Shown here piece by piece: positions 45,114-54,626 of a DNA stretch of 64,000 bases. The stretch covers positions 434,001 to 498,000 of the forward strand of contig NZ_RKQQ01000002.1 in NCBI RefSeq assembly GCF_003814815.1, read 5' to 3'. Made by a program: the position numbers and the translations under genes. A model generated the notes under the pieces. That model was not told the origin of the DNA, did not search any database, and worked only from the letters and a program-made list of their open reading frames with translations. Every line of letters starts with the position of its first letter. The first letter of the stretch is position 1. Source of the DNA: Salisediminibacterium halotolerans (GTDB taxonomy: Bacteria > Bacillota > Bacilli > Bacillales > Salisediminibacteriaceae).

Positions 45114-46252
45114 ACAAGCAATCGGAAAGTTTACGGATCGGTTATAAAGTCATGACCCGTTTAACTTCCGCGGGTTTTGATACATGGATCGTCGGCGGCG
45201 CAGTCAGGGATAAATATTTACAGCGAAACGTTCGCGATGTTGATCTTTTAACCGCAGCATCTCGTGAGGATATTGAACAGTTGTTTGAAAATGTCCATGC
45301 TGTCGGTGCAAAACACGGCACTTTGTTGGTCGTTATTGAAAAAACAGCTGTGGAAGTGACGGTGATGCAAACCGAAACCGTTGAAGAAGACTTGGCCGCG
45401 CGTGATTTTACTATCAATGCGATGGCAGAAAAACACGACGGCAGTATTGTCGATCCATTTAACGGTTTGGCCGATCTTACCTTAAAAACGATTCGATCTT
45501 GTACAGCCGACGGAAGCAATTTTGACCGGGATCCTTTAAGAATGCTCCGCGCTTATCGGTTGGCGATGGAACTGGCTTTTAAGATAGACGATGCTGCTTT
45601 GGCACAGATTCAAGCTCGTAAAGCGCTGATAAGCGAACCGGCCGCGGAACGGCTTGCTGCCGAGTTTGACAAAATCGCCCTTTGCCGACCGGGCCCTTCA
45701 GACTGGGAACTGTTCTTTTTCGCACCGATCTTTCCGCATTTTCCGCTGATATTCCGGGAAGAATCGCTCGTGCAATCGCTGCAAAAGCGGTCGCTGCCAG
45801 CTGAGGGAGACGCTTTGCTTCACTGGTGGACAGCTGCTTCGTATACGGCGGATGCAGTCAGCCCGGCTGCTGTATTATCGTATTATCGCCGTTCGAATCA
45901 ATTAAAAAAAGATACTGCGGCGATCGCAGCGTTTTTGGCAGCTGCTCCGCCGACGGCTGTTGATTTATATCATCTCGGAGAAAAACGATTGATCACCGCC
46001 TCTTTTTTGTATGAGTGTCTGTACGAGGATGCTGCAGTCGGCGAGGAGTGGCGGCAAATGTATGAAAGGCTGCCAATTAAACAACGGAAAGAAATGCAGA
46101 CTGACGGCAAAAAAATTTTACGGGAACATCCCTTTTTAACCGGTCAGCAAGTAGGTGTATTGTTAAATGAAGCGGAAATGAAAATCGTTCAAGGAAGCGT
46201 CTTAAATGAAGAGACAGCTCTCGCTGATTGGATAAGGAGCCGGATAAAATGA
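45110..46252 (+). CDS. cca: CCA-adding tRNA nucleotidyltransferase
   Basis: Adds CCA to tRNA 3' ends. The GTG at 45110 overlaps bshA by four bases and gives 380 residues, slightly shorter than the B. subtilis 397. Class II motifs are clear: IVGGAVRDKYLQRNVRDVDL near residue 26 with the catalytic Asp pair, LAARDFTINAMA near 96 and DPLRMLRAYRLAMELAF near 142. The C-terminal half is less conserved and Ala-rich. Confidence 0.93.
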   Translation: MNKQSESLRIGYKVMTRLTSAGFDTWIVGGAVRDKYLQRNVRDVDLLTAASREDIEQLFENVHAVGAKHGTLLVVIEKTAVEVTVMQTETVEEDLAARDFTINAMAEKHDGSIVDPFNGLADLTLKTIRSCTADGSNFDRDPLRMLRAYRLAMELAFKIDDAALAQIQARKALISEPAAERLAAEFDKIALCRPGPSDWELFFFAPIFPHFPLIFREESLVQSLQKRSLPAEGDALLHWWTAASYTADAVSPAAVLSYYRRSNQLKKDTAAIAAFLAAAPPTAVDLYHLGEKRLITASFLYECLYEDAAVGEEWRQMYERLPIKQRKEMQTDGKKILREHPFLTGQQVGVLLNEAEMKIVQGSVLNEETALADWIRSRIK

Positions 46253-47223
46253 GAACATCGATATTGCAGCTTCTTCGCGAGAACCAAAACGAGTTTTTGT
46301 CAGGTGAATGGCTAAGCAGTCAGCTCGGCTGCTCAAGAACCGCCGTTTGGAAACATATTCAAACCCTGTTGGATCGCGGTTATGAAATCGAGGCAGTACG
46401 AAATAAAGGTTACCGGTTAAAAGTATTTTCCGATGCGTTCACAGAAGATGCCGTTATCGGTCAAATACGCGCTGTTTGGCCGGATGCAGCTGTCGAATTT
46501 TATTCGTCGGCGTCATCAACGCAAACGCTCGCGCATCGCTTGCTTGAAACAATGACAGCTGAGCGCGGCATTGTGATAGCAGATGAACAGACAAACGGAA
46601 AAGGCCGGCTCGGGCGCTCATTTTCCTCGCAAAAAGGCGAAGGAATTTGGGTCAGTATCGTCATGCGCCCGAACATTCCTGTTCATCAAATGCCGCAGCT
46701 GACTCTCGTTACAGCAACAGCCGTTTGCAAGGCGGTTCGCGAGCAAACCGGAATTGAATTGACGATTAAATGGCCGAACGATTTACTTTTAAACGGAAAA
46801 AAATGCTGCGGGATTTTAACAGAAGTGCAGTCCGATCCCGATCAGGTCAAATCGATGATCGTCGGGATCGGACTAAACGTAAACAACAATGATTTCCCGG
46901 AGTGGCTATTTGATAAAGCGACATCATTGTCGATGGAGACAGGAGAGAGGTTCGACCGGCTGCAATTGTTGTCGGCGCTTATTCATTCGATGGAGACGAT
47001 GTTTTCGCTCTATGAAGAAAAGGGTTTTTCAGTCATTAAACCGATATGGGAGGCTTCAGCGGAAAGTCCCGGTGCTAACATCCGGGCTCGGACGCGAGAA
47101 CGTGTCTATGAAGGAATTAACAGAGGGATTGATGACGACGGGGTTTTGCTGATTGAAAAGGAAAACGGAGAAATTGAACGGCTTCTCTCAGCAGATATTG
47201 AAAAAATTCCCGACAAATCGTGA
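46249..47223 (+). CDS. birA: Bifunctional biotin ligase / biotin operon repressor
   Basis: Attaches biotin to carboxylases and represses biotin genes. ATG at 46249 overlaps cca (ATGA) and gives 324 residues. The N-terminal winged helix reads SSQLGCSRTAVWKHIQTLL near residue 23. The ligase has NGKGRLGRSFSSQKGEGIW near 118, WPNDLLLNGKKCCGILTE near 175 and GIGLNVNNN near 205. Last gene of the ypjD operon. Confidence 0.95.
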   Translation: MRTSILQLLRENQNEFLSGEWLSSQLGCSRTAVWKHIQTLLDRGYEIEAVRNKGYRLKVFSDAFTEDAVIGQIRAVWPDAAVEFYSSASSTQTLAHRLLETMTAERGIVIADEQTNGKGRLGRSFSSQKGEGIWVSIVMRPNIPVHQMPQLTLVTATAVCKAVREQTGIELTIKWPNDLLLNGKKCCGILTEVQSDPDQVKSMIVGIGLNVNNNDFPEWLFDKATSLSMETGERFDRLQLLSALIHSMETMFSLYEEKGFSVIKPIWEASAESPGANIRARTRERVYEGINRGIDDDGVLLIEKENGEIERLLSADIEKIPDKS

Positions 47224-47238
47224 ATGTTTTGTTACAAT
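47210..47238 (+). promoter_or_regulatory. Candidate promoter for panBCD
   Basis: CCGACA at 47210-47215, a 17-base spacer and TACAAT at 47233-47238, inside the end of birA. It would make a leader of about 230 bases before panB. Confidence 0.5.
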
Positions 47239-47313
47239 GAACATATCGGGCCGTATCGATTCGAACGGCACCGCTCAAACGATTGCAAGCAAAAAACTTA
47301 TGGTCTGCTTTGA

Positions 47314-47339
47314 TCCTTTCCGGGACAGGGACAGAAGGA
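47314..47339 (+). promoter_or_regulatory. Candidate pan-motif-like hairpin in the panB leader
   Basis: TCCTTTCC at 47314-47321 can pair with GGGACAGAAGGA at 47328-47339, leaving bulged A-containing bases in the 3' arm. The repeated GGGACAG sequence here resembles the described Firmicute pan RNA in position and in having a stem with bulged A residues. Identity with that Rfam family is not established by eye. Confidence 0.4.
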
Positions 47340-47404
47340 ATAAATGATATCAGCATGCCGATGTTTTGACTCAGGTCATTTCTCTGTATGTCCGATTTTT
47401 TCTG

Positions 47405-47434
47405 CCTTCTTCCGTTCAAGGAAGAAGGTTTTTT
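47405..47434 (+). terminator. Attenuator-type terminator in the panB leader
   Basis: Perfect nine-pair stem CCTTCTTCC / GGAAGAAGG with a 6-base loop and six T residues, 45 bases before the panB start. AGAAGG at 47333-47338 can compete for its left arm, and CCTTC at 47436-47440 for its right arm. Confidence 0.75.
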
Positions 47435-47478
47435 GCCTTCTGCTTAACTCAGACCGTTTACAGAAGGAGGCTATTTGC

Positions 47479-48312
47479 GTGAAAACAACTGCAACGTTTA
47501 AACAAATGAAAGAAAAAAAAGAACCGATCGTCATGTTGACAGCCTATGATGCTCCGTCGGCAGCCGCTGCTGAGGGCGGCGGAGCCGATGTTATACTTGT
47601 CGGGGATTCTTTAGGCATGGTCGTGCTCGGTTACGAGTCGACCGTTCCGGTAACGATGGATGACATGGTGCATCATACAAAAGCTGTCCGGCGCGGAGCA
47701 AAAGAAACGTTTGTTATCACAGACATGCCGTTTATGACTTATCACGGAGATATCAGTGAAACGATCAGCCATGCCCGGCGTCTCATGCAAGAAGCTTCGG
47801 CGCACGCTGTGAAGCTTGAAGGCGGCGGGGAAGTCATCGATCATATCGCACGATTGGTTTCCGGCGGAGTCCCGGTGGCAGCACACCTCGGGTTGACACC
47901 GCAATCGGTCGGTGTGCTGGGCGGATATAAAGTTCAAGGCAAAGACAAAGCAGAGCGGGAAGCTTTGTTAACCGATGCCGCGCGGGCTGAAAAAGCAGGC
48001 GCTTCGATGCTCGTTGTCGAATTAATCCCTGAATCTCTGGGAAAAGAGCTGGCGAATATGCTGACGATCCCGGTCATCGGGATCGGCGCCGGACGTTATA
48101 CGGACGGACAGGTACTTGTTTATCATGATATATTGCGCTACGGTGCAGCGAATGTTCCTAAATTTGTTCAAGTTTATGCGGATCTTAACGAGACGATCCA
48201 GACAGCTGTCTGCTCCTTTACGGACGATGTTAAAACCGGGTCGTTTCCCGCTGCAGAGCACGTCTTTCAGCCGCTCGAACCAAAGGATAATGAGGACGGA
48301 AAACATTCATGA
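47479..48312 (+). CDS. panB: 3-methyl-2-oxobutanoate hydroxymethyltransferase
   Basis: First committed step of pantothenate synthesis. The GTG at 47479 follows AGAAGGAGG and gives 277 residues, identical to B. subtilis PanB; the longer frame from 47344 is leader RNA. Motifs include MLTAYDAPSAA near residue 21, ILVGDSLGMVVLGY near 41, DMPFMTYH near 82, KLEGGGE near 112 and GIGAGRYTDGQVLVYHD near 197. Confidence 0.95.
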   Translation: MKTTATFKQMKEKKEPIVMLTAYDAPSAAAAEGGGADVILVGDSLGMVVLGYESTVPVTMDDMVHHTKAVRRGAKETFVITDMPFMTYHGDISETISHARRLMQEASAHAVKLEGGGEVIDHIARLVSGGVPVAAHLGLTPQSVGVLGGYKVQGKDKAEREALLTDAARAEKAGASMLVVELIPESLGKELANMLTIPVIGIGAGRYTDGQVLVYHDILRYGAANVPKFVQVYADLNETIQTAVCSFTDDVKTGSFPAAEHVFQPLEPKDNEDGKHS

Positions 48313-49154
48313 AAATTATCCGGACTGTTAAAGAGATGAAAATATATTGCCGAAAGCTGCACGAAGATAAAAAAACAATCGGTTTTGTACCGACGATGGG
48401 TTATTTGCACGACGGTCATGTTTCATTAATGAACGAAGCGAGAAAACATGCCGACTGTTTAATCATAAGCTCGTTTGTAAACCCGTTACAATTCGGTCCG
48501 GATGAAGATTACAGCTCTTATCCGCGTGATGAAGCAAAAGATGTTGAAACCGCAGAAAAACACGGTGCTGAAGCACTGTTTATCCCGCCGGTTGCAGAAA
48601 TGTATCCGTCAACGCTTGGGACGAAAGTATCTGTCATAGAAGGAACGGATGTCTTGTGCGGCGAAAGCCGTCCGGGCCATTTTGACGGTGTTGCAACCGT
48701 CGTCTTAAAACTGTTTGAAATTATAAAGCCTGATATTGCCGTTTTCGGCATGAAGGATGCGCAACAAACAGCGATCTTAAAGCGTATGGTCGAAGACTTT
48801 AACCTTGATGTGGAGATTGTTCCGGCACCGATCGTCAGGGAAGCGGACGGATTGGCTTTGAGTTCGCGCAACGTCAACCTTACTCCCGCAGAACGCGCCG
48901 AAGCTCCAGCATTATACCGTATACTTGGCGAGGCAAAGAAGTTGATTGAAATCTCAGAATTGACAGCGGGCGAAGAAACGGAACAATGGGTGATAAATCA
49001 ATTGCAACAGACTTTATCGGCTGAGATTGATTATGTGCAAATGCTGACATTCCCTGAACTTAAGCCTCCCGCAAGCGCCGAGGCTGAATGGATCATCGCA
49101 GCAGCCGTACAGTATCAAAACACGCGGCTGATTGATAATATAACGAAGAGCTGA
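48309..49154 (+). CDS. panC: Pantothenate synthetase
   Basis: Joins pantoate and beta-alanine with ATP. The 281-residue protein has [15 protein letters not shown] near residue 26 with the ATP-binding HxGH-type motif (HDGH), [13 protein letters not shown] near 57, [12 protein letters not shown] near 120, FGMKDAQQ near 145 and the KMSKS-like [10 protein letters not shown] near 184. It overlaps panB by four bases. Confidence 0.95.
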   Translation: MKIIRTVKEMKIYCRKLHEDKKTIGFVPTMGYLHDGHVSLMNEARKHADCLIISSFVNPLQFGPDEDYSSYPRDEAKDVETAEKHGAEALFIPPVAEMYPSTLGTKVSVIEGTDVLCGESRPGHFDGVATVVLKLFEIIKPDIAVFGMKDAQQTAILKRMVEDFNLDVEIVPAPIVREADGLALSSRNVNLTPAERAEAPALYRILGEAKKLIEISELTAGEETEQWVINQLQQTLSAEIDYVQMLTFPELKPPASAEAEWIIAAAVQYQNTRLIDNITKS

Positions 49155-49174
49155 AAACAGAAAGGGGTTATCTC

Positions 49175-49558
49175 ATGTTTCGCGAAATGATGAACGGAAA
49201 GCTCCATCGCGCAACAGTCACCGAGGCCAATTTAAATTATGTCGGCAGCATTACGATCGATGAGGATTTATTAGATACCGTCGATATGTTTGCCAATGAA
49301 AAAGTTCAAATCGTCAACAATAATAACGGATCCCGGCTGGAAACGTATATTATCCCAGGTGAGCGGGGGTCGAAATCAATTTGTCTGAACGGGGCAGCTG
49401 CCCGCTTAGTACAGCCTGGAGATCAAGTGATTATTATGTCGTATAAATGGATGTACGAGGACGATGCCCGAAAACATCAACCGCGTGTTGCAATTTTGAA
49501 CGAAAATAATGATATCGTTGAAATGATGTCGACTGAACCTGCACAAACAGTCCGTTAA
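49175..49558 (+). CDS. panD: Aspartate 1-decarboxylase
   Basis: Pyruvoyl enzyme that makes beta-alanine for PanC. The 127-residue proenzyme has the self-cleavage site YVGSITID near residue 22 (Gly-Ser), and [20 protein letters not shown] near 71 binds substrate. A strong terminator ends the panBCD operon. Confidence 0.96.
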   Translation: MFREMMNGKLHRATVTEANLNYVGSITIDEDLLDTVDMFANEKVQIVNNNNGSRLETYIIPGERGSKSICLNGAAARLVQPGDQVIIMSYKWMYEDDARKHQPRVAILNENNDIVEMMSTEPAQTVR

Positions 49559-49565
49559 AGTTAAC

Positions 49566-49603
49566 AGCGCCTCCGCTGGCCGTGACCGGCGGAGGCGCTT
49601 TTG
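49566..49603 (+). terminator. Rho-independent terminator after panD
   Basis: Perfect 11-pair outer stem AGCGCCTCCGC / GCGGAGGCGCT, followed by TTTTG. Confidence 0.88.
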
Positions 49604-49666
49604 TTATACTGTCAAAAGGAACGAATAATTGGCATGATGCAGTATGATGTTGAAAGCGAGGCTTAT

Positions 49667-52504
49667 ATGGAACGACTTGTTGTATTAGATGCAGAAACGA
49701 CCGGAGTTTCTTATCAAAAAGGGGACCGGATTATTCAGCTTGCCTACACAGTGATTGAAAAAGGCAGTGTGCGGAAAGAAAAATCTGTGTACCTAAATCC
49801 CGAAAAGAAGATTCCGCCGTTTATCGAACAATTAACATCGATAACAAATGATCAAGTGGCAGAAGCGCCGAAGTTTGACACAGTGGCCCCGGAATTATTG
49901 GAGGATTTGCAAAACGCTTACTTTGTCGCTCATAACGTCGACTTCGATTTGGATTTTATGAATAATGAATTAGAGCACGCCGGCTACCTGCCGTTTACGG
50001 GACCGGTCTTAGATACAGTTGAATTAGCCCGGATTGCTTTTCCGGGCGAAGAAGGGTACAGGTTAGAACAAATTTCGAACATATTCGGATTTGATCACGG
50101 CAATCCCCATGATGCGTCCAGTGATGTGGCGGCAACCGTATCACTTCTCTTGCGGATTTTTACAGAATTTAAAGGGTTCCCGAAAGAAACCCTCGAGCAG
50201 CTGGATCGGATTTCGCCAATGCTGAAAAGCGATATATCGCCGTTTTTGCATGAATGGACGCTGTTAACTCTCGGCGATGAGATAAAGGATCAAGATATTG
50301 ATGTGTTTCACGGTATCGCATTAAAAAAACCTGATCCTGCGGCGGGACCTTTCTATGAGGAGATCGTGTCTATGGAAGCGATCCTTGACCGCTTTTCCGA
50401 TCAAACGTTTATGCAATCGATCATCCCGGACTATGAAATGCGCGAAAGTCAGTTGGATATGATGAGGTTTGTACATGAACAATTTCAACACGACCAGTTC
50501 GGCTGTGTCGAAGCGGGAACCGGCACCGGCAAAACGCTTGCTTATTTAATTCCTGCTGCTCTGCAGGCGAAGTTTAATAACGAAACGGTTGTCATCAGTA
50601 CAGAAACGATCCAGCTGCAAGAACAAATGATGCATAAGGAATGGCCGACGTTAGAAAAAATGCTTCCGTTTACGGTGAAACATGCGCTTTTAAAGGGCCG
50701 TTCGCATTATTTGTGTCTGCAAAAGTTCGAAAATATTCTTCGGTACGATCCGCAAGATTCTTATGACCGCAGTTTAGCGAAAGCGCAATTGTTGACGTGG
50801 CTTTTGAAGACGGACACCGGCGATGTGGAAGAAATATCGCTTTCTGCCGGTCAGCCGAAATTATGGCAAGAGGTGGCAAGTGACGGCTCCTCCTGTGTAT
50901 CGCCAAAATGTCCGTGGTTTTCCCGGTGCTATTATCAACGAGCAAAAAAACGCGCTCGCGAAGCAGATATTATTATTACAAATCACGCGCTGCTCTTCTC
51001 AGATGTCCAATCCGAGCATCAAATCATTCCGGCTTATGACACGCTGATCATTGATGAAGCGCATCACATCGAAGACACCGCAACGAGGCAGCTCAGTCAG
51101 CGGCTTGACTATATTCAACTTGCCCAGCGTATGAATGATGCGGCAGGCCGGGAACAAGAAACGATTGTCTCTGATGAACTTTTAAATTATTTGCACGGCG
51201 ACAGTCAGGAGCCGGTTCGGCAATTAGCTGTCCTGGCGGAAGCGCTGCATGAAGAATGGAACGAACTGTTTCTTATGCTTAGTGATTATACCGGTTCATC
51301 AGCGAAGCACGGCGAAACAGGCCAGCAGGCAAAAGTCGTTGATTTTCAAGAACAGAGATGGGCCAAAATTCATGAGGGAGCCGTTCGGGTGGACGAGACA
51401 TTCCGGCATTTGCTTTTGCATGTCAGGAAAACGCATGAAAAAATCGAGGACGAGCTTGCCGAGGGCAATCCGCCGCCCAATGCGTCCAGAGAGCTGGACA
51501 GGCTGGATGATTTTAAGCAGGCGGTCGAAAAAATTTACGAAACGTTTTATCAACTGTTTTTTGCCCATGATAAGCAATCCGTGTATTGGCTTGAGAGCGA
51601 ATTAAAAGGACCGAAACAATCGGCGGTCTTTCACGGTGCGCCGGTTACGATCGCAGAACAGCTTGCAGACCGGCTGTTTGCGAAGAAAAAACGTGTGCTG
51701 TTAACGTCGGCAACATTGACGGTTAAGGGCTCGTTTACGTATATGATTGACCGTCTCGGTTTAGATGATTTTCCGCTTGAGACAAAACAGCTTGAATCGC
51801 CTTTTTCTTATCAGGAACAAGTGTCGTTTTATGTACCGGAAGATATGCCGCTGATCGGCGACGCCGGCGAAGACTATTATATAGAAGCGGCAGCGATTCA
51901 TATTTACCGGCTTGCGCAAGTTACAAAAGGCCGTATGCTGGTGCTTTTTACATCGTACGACATGCTTAAGCGTACGCATAAGCATTTAAAAACACTTTTT
52001 GATGACAGTTATCGTGTTATTGCACAAGGTATTCACAGCGGAAGCCGTTCAAAATTAACGAAAACCTTTCAACAATACGATCAAGCGTTATTACTTGGAA
52101 CGAGCAGTTTTTGGGAAGGGGTGGATATTCCCGGTGATCACTTAAGCGCGATTGTGATGGCTAGACTTCCTTTCAGTCCGCCGAATGATCCGATTTTTCA
52201 AGCCCGTTCGGACTTGATGAAAGCAGCGGGAAAATCTCCGTTTATGCATTTGGCTCTTCCGCAAGCTGTGCTCCGGTTTAAGCAAGGATTCGGCAGGCTG
52301 ATCCGCCGTTCTTCGGACCGCGGCATTGTCGTTGTGCTTGACAGAAGGATTAAAGTAACCCGTTACGGGCACTTTTTTGCCGGATCGCTTCCGGGTATTC
52401 CGATGCAAGATAAACCGATGGATGAGATTGAACAAGAGGTGGGCGACTGGTTTTATCCGAAGCAAACAGGAGTGAGTAAACATGAGTTTAACTCTGATTT
52501 ATAA
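49667..52504 (+). CDS. dinG: ATP-dependent helicase/3'-5' exonuclease DinG
   Basis: A 945-residue protein in two parts. Residues 1-165 form a DnaQ-like exonuclease with VVLDAETTG, HNVDFDLDFM near 87 and HDASSDVAAT near 146. Residues 255-930 form an XPD-like helicase with the Walker A GTGTGKT near 287, the DEAH box IIDEAHHIEDTA near 464, and SFWEGVDIPGDH near 812. Cysteines in CVSPKCPWFSRCYY near 412 occupy the position of the FeS cluster of XPD relatives, although Firmicute DinG is reported to act mainly as an exonuclease. ATG 49667 follows GCGAGGC; an upstream in-frame ATG at 49637 is possible. Confidence 0.92.
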   Translation: MERLVVLDAETTGVSYQKGDRIIQLAYTVIEKGSVRKEKSVYLNPEKKIPPFIEQLTSITNDQVAEAPKFDTVAPELLEDLQNAYFVAHNVDFDLDFMNNELEHAGYLPFTGPVLDTVELARIAFPGEEGYRLEQISNIFGFDHGNPHDASSDVAATVSLLLRIFTEFKGFPKETLEQLDRISPMLKSDISPFLHEWTLLTLGDEIKDQDIDVFHGIALKKPDPAAGPFYEEIVSMEAILDRFSDQTFMQSIIPDYEMRESQLDMMRFVHEQFQHDQFGCVEAGTGTGKTLAYLIPAALQAKFNNETVVISTETIQLQEQMMHKEWPTLEKMLPFTVKHALLKGRSHYLCLQKFENILRYDPQDSYDRSLAKAQLLTWLLKTDTGDVEEISLSAGQPKLWQEVASDGSSCVSPKCPWFSRCYYQRAKKRAREADIIITNHALLFSDVQSEHQIIPAYDTLIIDEAHHIEDTATRQLSQRLDYIQLAQRMNDAAGREQETIVSDELLNYLHGDSQEPVRQLAVLAEALHEEWNELFLMLSDYTGSSAKHGETGQQAKVVDFQEQRWAKIHEGAVRVDETFRHLLLHVRKTHEKIEDELAEGNPPPNASRELDRLDDFKQAVEKIYETFYQLFFAHDKQSVYWLESELKGPKQSAVFHGAPVTIAEQLADRLFAKKKRVLLTSATLTVKGSFTYMIDRLGLDDFPLETKQLESPFSYQEQVSFYVPEDMPLIGDAGEDYYIEAAAIHIYRLAQVTKGRMLVLFTSYDMLKRTHKHLKTLFDDSYRVIAQGIHSGSRSKLTKTFQQYDQALLLGTSSFWEGVDIPGDHLSAIVMARLPFSPPNDPIFQARSDLMKAAGKSPFMHLALPQAVLRFKQGFGRLIRRSSDRGIVVVLDRRIKVTRYGHFFAGSLPGIPMQDKPMDEIEQEVGDWFYPKQTGVSKHEFNSDL

Positions 52505-53792
52505 TGCGAGAGTTATAACGATGGCAGAGGATCAAGCGGTTTTTACAGGCGGGGTGCTTTTTGACAATGAACGGATACACAGCGTCTTTTCCGGGAAAGG
52601 CGATCAATCAATTGCTGTAAAGGCAGCAGTTAAAGTCGACGCTAAAGGAAAATGGCTTATGCCGGGCTTGGTTAATACGCATGCCCATCTCGGTGCAACA
52701 TTGTTGCGCGGGCTGGGGGAAGATCTCCCTCTTGATCAATGGCTGAAAACGGTGATGTGGCCGAATGAAGCCAAATTAAACCGTGAGCTGGCCCATGTGT
52801 CAGCTGACCTCGCTTTGACAGAAATGATCCGATCGGGCACAACGGCGTATTTAGATATGTATCACTTATTTATGGACGAGATGGCCGAAAAAGCGGCAGA
52901 ATCCGGGATGCGCGCAGTCATTGCTCGCGGGATGATCGGGATCGGCGCATCAGAAACGGAGCAAAAGGCAAAACTCGACGAATCAGTACAGCTGTTCAAA
53001 ACTTACCATAATGCAGCTGAGGGGCGTGTGCGGGTTATGCTCGCACCGCATGCGCCGTATACGTGTCCGCCGGATTTTTTACGGCGGACGGCTGACATCG
53101 CCAAGCGGAACAACATTTCGGTACATACGCATTTGGCGGAAACGAGAACGGAGATTGACGAATATAAAGCGAAATATCAAAAACACCCGGCTTCTCATTT
53201 GGCCGAACTCGGGTTATTCGATGTGCCTGCTCTAGTCGCGCACGGCGTCCATTTATCTGATCGGGAAATTAATCTGCTAAAAGAAAAAGACGTTGCAGTA
53301 TCGCATAACCCGATCAGCAATTTAAAACTCGGCAGCGGGGTCGCGCCGTTAAGAAAGTTGACCGAAGCCGGTGTCAAGACGGCGCTGGGAACGGATTCGG
53401 CTGCGAGCAATAATACGCTTGATATGTTTGAAGAGCTTCGCTCGGCCGCGCTTATTCATAAGGGAATGCACGAAAATCCGCAAGAAACGAAAGCCTATGA
53501 TTTGCTGAAAATGGCAGGACAGACGGGAGCAGAAGTTTTAGGCTTCAATAATACCGGCCGAATTGAAAGCGGCTGTGAGGCCGATTTGATTCTCATAGAC
53601 CCCGACGCTCCGCATTTAACACCGTCTTCGGTTGAACGAACGATTTCACACCTCGTTTATGCCGTTAAAGGCTCAGATGTAACCGACGTATGGGTGAAGG
53701 GCAGACAGCTGATGAATAACCGTGAATTGACAAGTTTAGATGAAGAAAAAATTCGTTACGAAGCAAATCAATCGGTTAAAAAATTCGATTAA
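52482..53792 (+). CDS. mtaD: 5-methylthioadenosine/S-adenosylhomocysteine deaminase (MtaD-like)
   Basis: Amidohydrolase of 436 residues that overlaps the end of dinG by 23 bases. Metal and catalytic residues are visible: PGLVNTHAHLGATLLRG near residue 60, HTHLAETR near 207, HGVHLSD near 249 and LGTDSAASNNTLDMFEE near 301. The ELAT-type EDLPLDQWL near 81 fits the MtaD/TrzA subfamily. It is not at this place in B. subtilis, where ypmA follows dinG. Deamination of methylthioadenosine or SAH is likely but the substrate could be another aminopurine. Confidence 0.88.
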   Translation: MSLTLIYNARVITMAEDQAVFTGGVLFDNERIHSVFSGKGDQSIAVKAAVKVDAKGKWLMPGLVNTHAHLGATLLRGLGEDLPLDQWLKTVMWPNEAKLNRELAHVSADLALTEMIRSGTTAYLDMYHLFMDEMAEKAAESGMRAVIARGMIGIGASETEQKAKLDESVQLFKTYHNAAEGRVRVMLAPHAPYTCPPDFLRRTADIAKRNNISVHTHLAETRTEIDEYKAKYQKHPASHLAELGLFDVPALVAHGVHLSDREINLLKEKDVAVSHNPISNLKLGSGVAPLRKLTEAGVKTALGTDSAASNNTLDMFEELRSAALIHKGMHENPQETKAYDLLKMAGQTGAEVLGFNNTGRIESGCEADLILIDPDAPHLTPSSVERTISHLVYAVKGSDVTDVWVKGRQLMNNRELTSLDEEKIRYEANQSVKKFD

Positions 53793-53796
53793 ATGC

Positions 53797-53824
53797 GTTA
53801 CAATCAATGAGGTTATGGTAAAAT
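53797..53824 (+). promoter_or_regulatory. Candidate promoter for ypmA-ypmB-aspB-asnS
   Basis: GTTACA at 53797-53802, a 16-base spacer and TAAAAT at 53819-53824 with TG two bases before the -10. Confidence 0.45.
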
Positions 53825-53868
53825 ATTGACGGAGTCTGATTGACAATGGGTGTAAAGGAGTGACGGTT

Positions 53869-54042
53869 TTGGCCGAAGACGGCATAAAAAAAATCGGTAC
53901 GGTTACGGTAAACGAGCACGATGAATTATATAAAATCGTCGATTTGTTGAATAAGTCGCTCAAAGACCGTAACCTCATGTTCGGTCTGTCGATGGACAAA
54001 GAAGAAGACGGGAAAATGCGTTTTTCCATTTATGAAACGTGA
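53869..54042 (+). CDS. ypmA: DUF4264 small protein YpmA
   Basis: A 57-residue protein from TTG 53869 after AAAGGAG; a GTG at 53860 lies inside the ribosome site. The body HDELYKIVDLLNKSLKDRN and MFGLSMDKEEDGKMRFSIY matches the YpmA family in length and order. Function unknown. Confidence 0.82.
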   Translation: MAEDGIKKIGTVTVNEHDELYKIVDLLNKSLKDRNLMFGLSMDKEEDGKMRFSIYET

Positions 54043-54053
54043 GGGATGTCAGC

Positions 54054-54593
54054 ATGCGAACGTGGATTTTAGCTGCGCTTTTGATTTTTTTACTGCTTTC
54101 TCTCTCTGCTCTGTATATGCTTTATGCCAGCGCCTCGTCATCGCTAACGGAAGACAGCGATGTTACGGAGGCGCTGGCATTGGAACATTCATCAGCAGCA
54201 GAAATCCTCGATATGGATTATTATCACGGCACCCGTGCGTTTCATGTTTTTGATGCAGCGGATGATGACGGTGAGCGTCTGTATGTATGGGTAGAATTAG
54301 AAGACAGCGATGAAGAAGAACGTGATGAAAATGAAGCGGATAATAATCAAGAGTCAGATGACGAACGCTTTGTTGCGGAGCGTTATCATGACGAAGGCAT
54401 TTCAAAAGATGCCTTGCGAGAAGAAGTTCAGTCTGAACTGGATATTTTGCGGTTGAACGGGATTCGCTTAGGGATGATTGGTGAAACCCCGGTTTACGAA
54501 GTGAATTATATCGACGCTTCCGGCCGCCAATCGTATTATTATGTTACATTTGAAGATGCTGCCTACATCCGGCACTATCAATTTTCACCGTAA
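54054..54593 (+). CDS. ypmB: YpmB, DUF5590 membrane-anchored protein
   Basis: A 179-residue protein starting at ATG 54054 after GAGGGATG. It has one N-terminal membrane segment (about residues 4-24) and an outside domain with PepSY-like pattern, ending with GETPVYEVNYIDASGRQSYY near 143. Between residues 80 and 105 there is a strongly acidic stretch (EDSDEEERDENEADNNQE) that makes it longer than the B. subtilis protein of about 161 residues. Function unknown. Confidence 0.8.
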   Translation: MRTWILAALLIFLLLSLSALYMLYASASSSLTEDSDVTEALALEHSSAAEILDMDYYHGTRAFHVFDAADDDGERLYVWVELEDSDEEERDENEADNNQESDDERFVAERYHDEGISKDALREEVQSELDILRLNGIRLGMIGETPVYEVNYIDASGRQSYYYVTFEDAAYIRHYQFSP

Positions 54594-54626
54594 AGATTTA
54601 TCAAATTTTAAAGGAGCGGTTAAAGG

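Noticed and set aside
47344-47478. 45-codon N-terminal extension of panB
   Set aside because: The segment contains the attenuator hairpin and lacks a ribosome site; GTG 47479 has a strong one and gives the family length.
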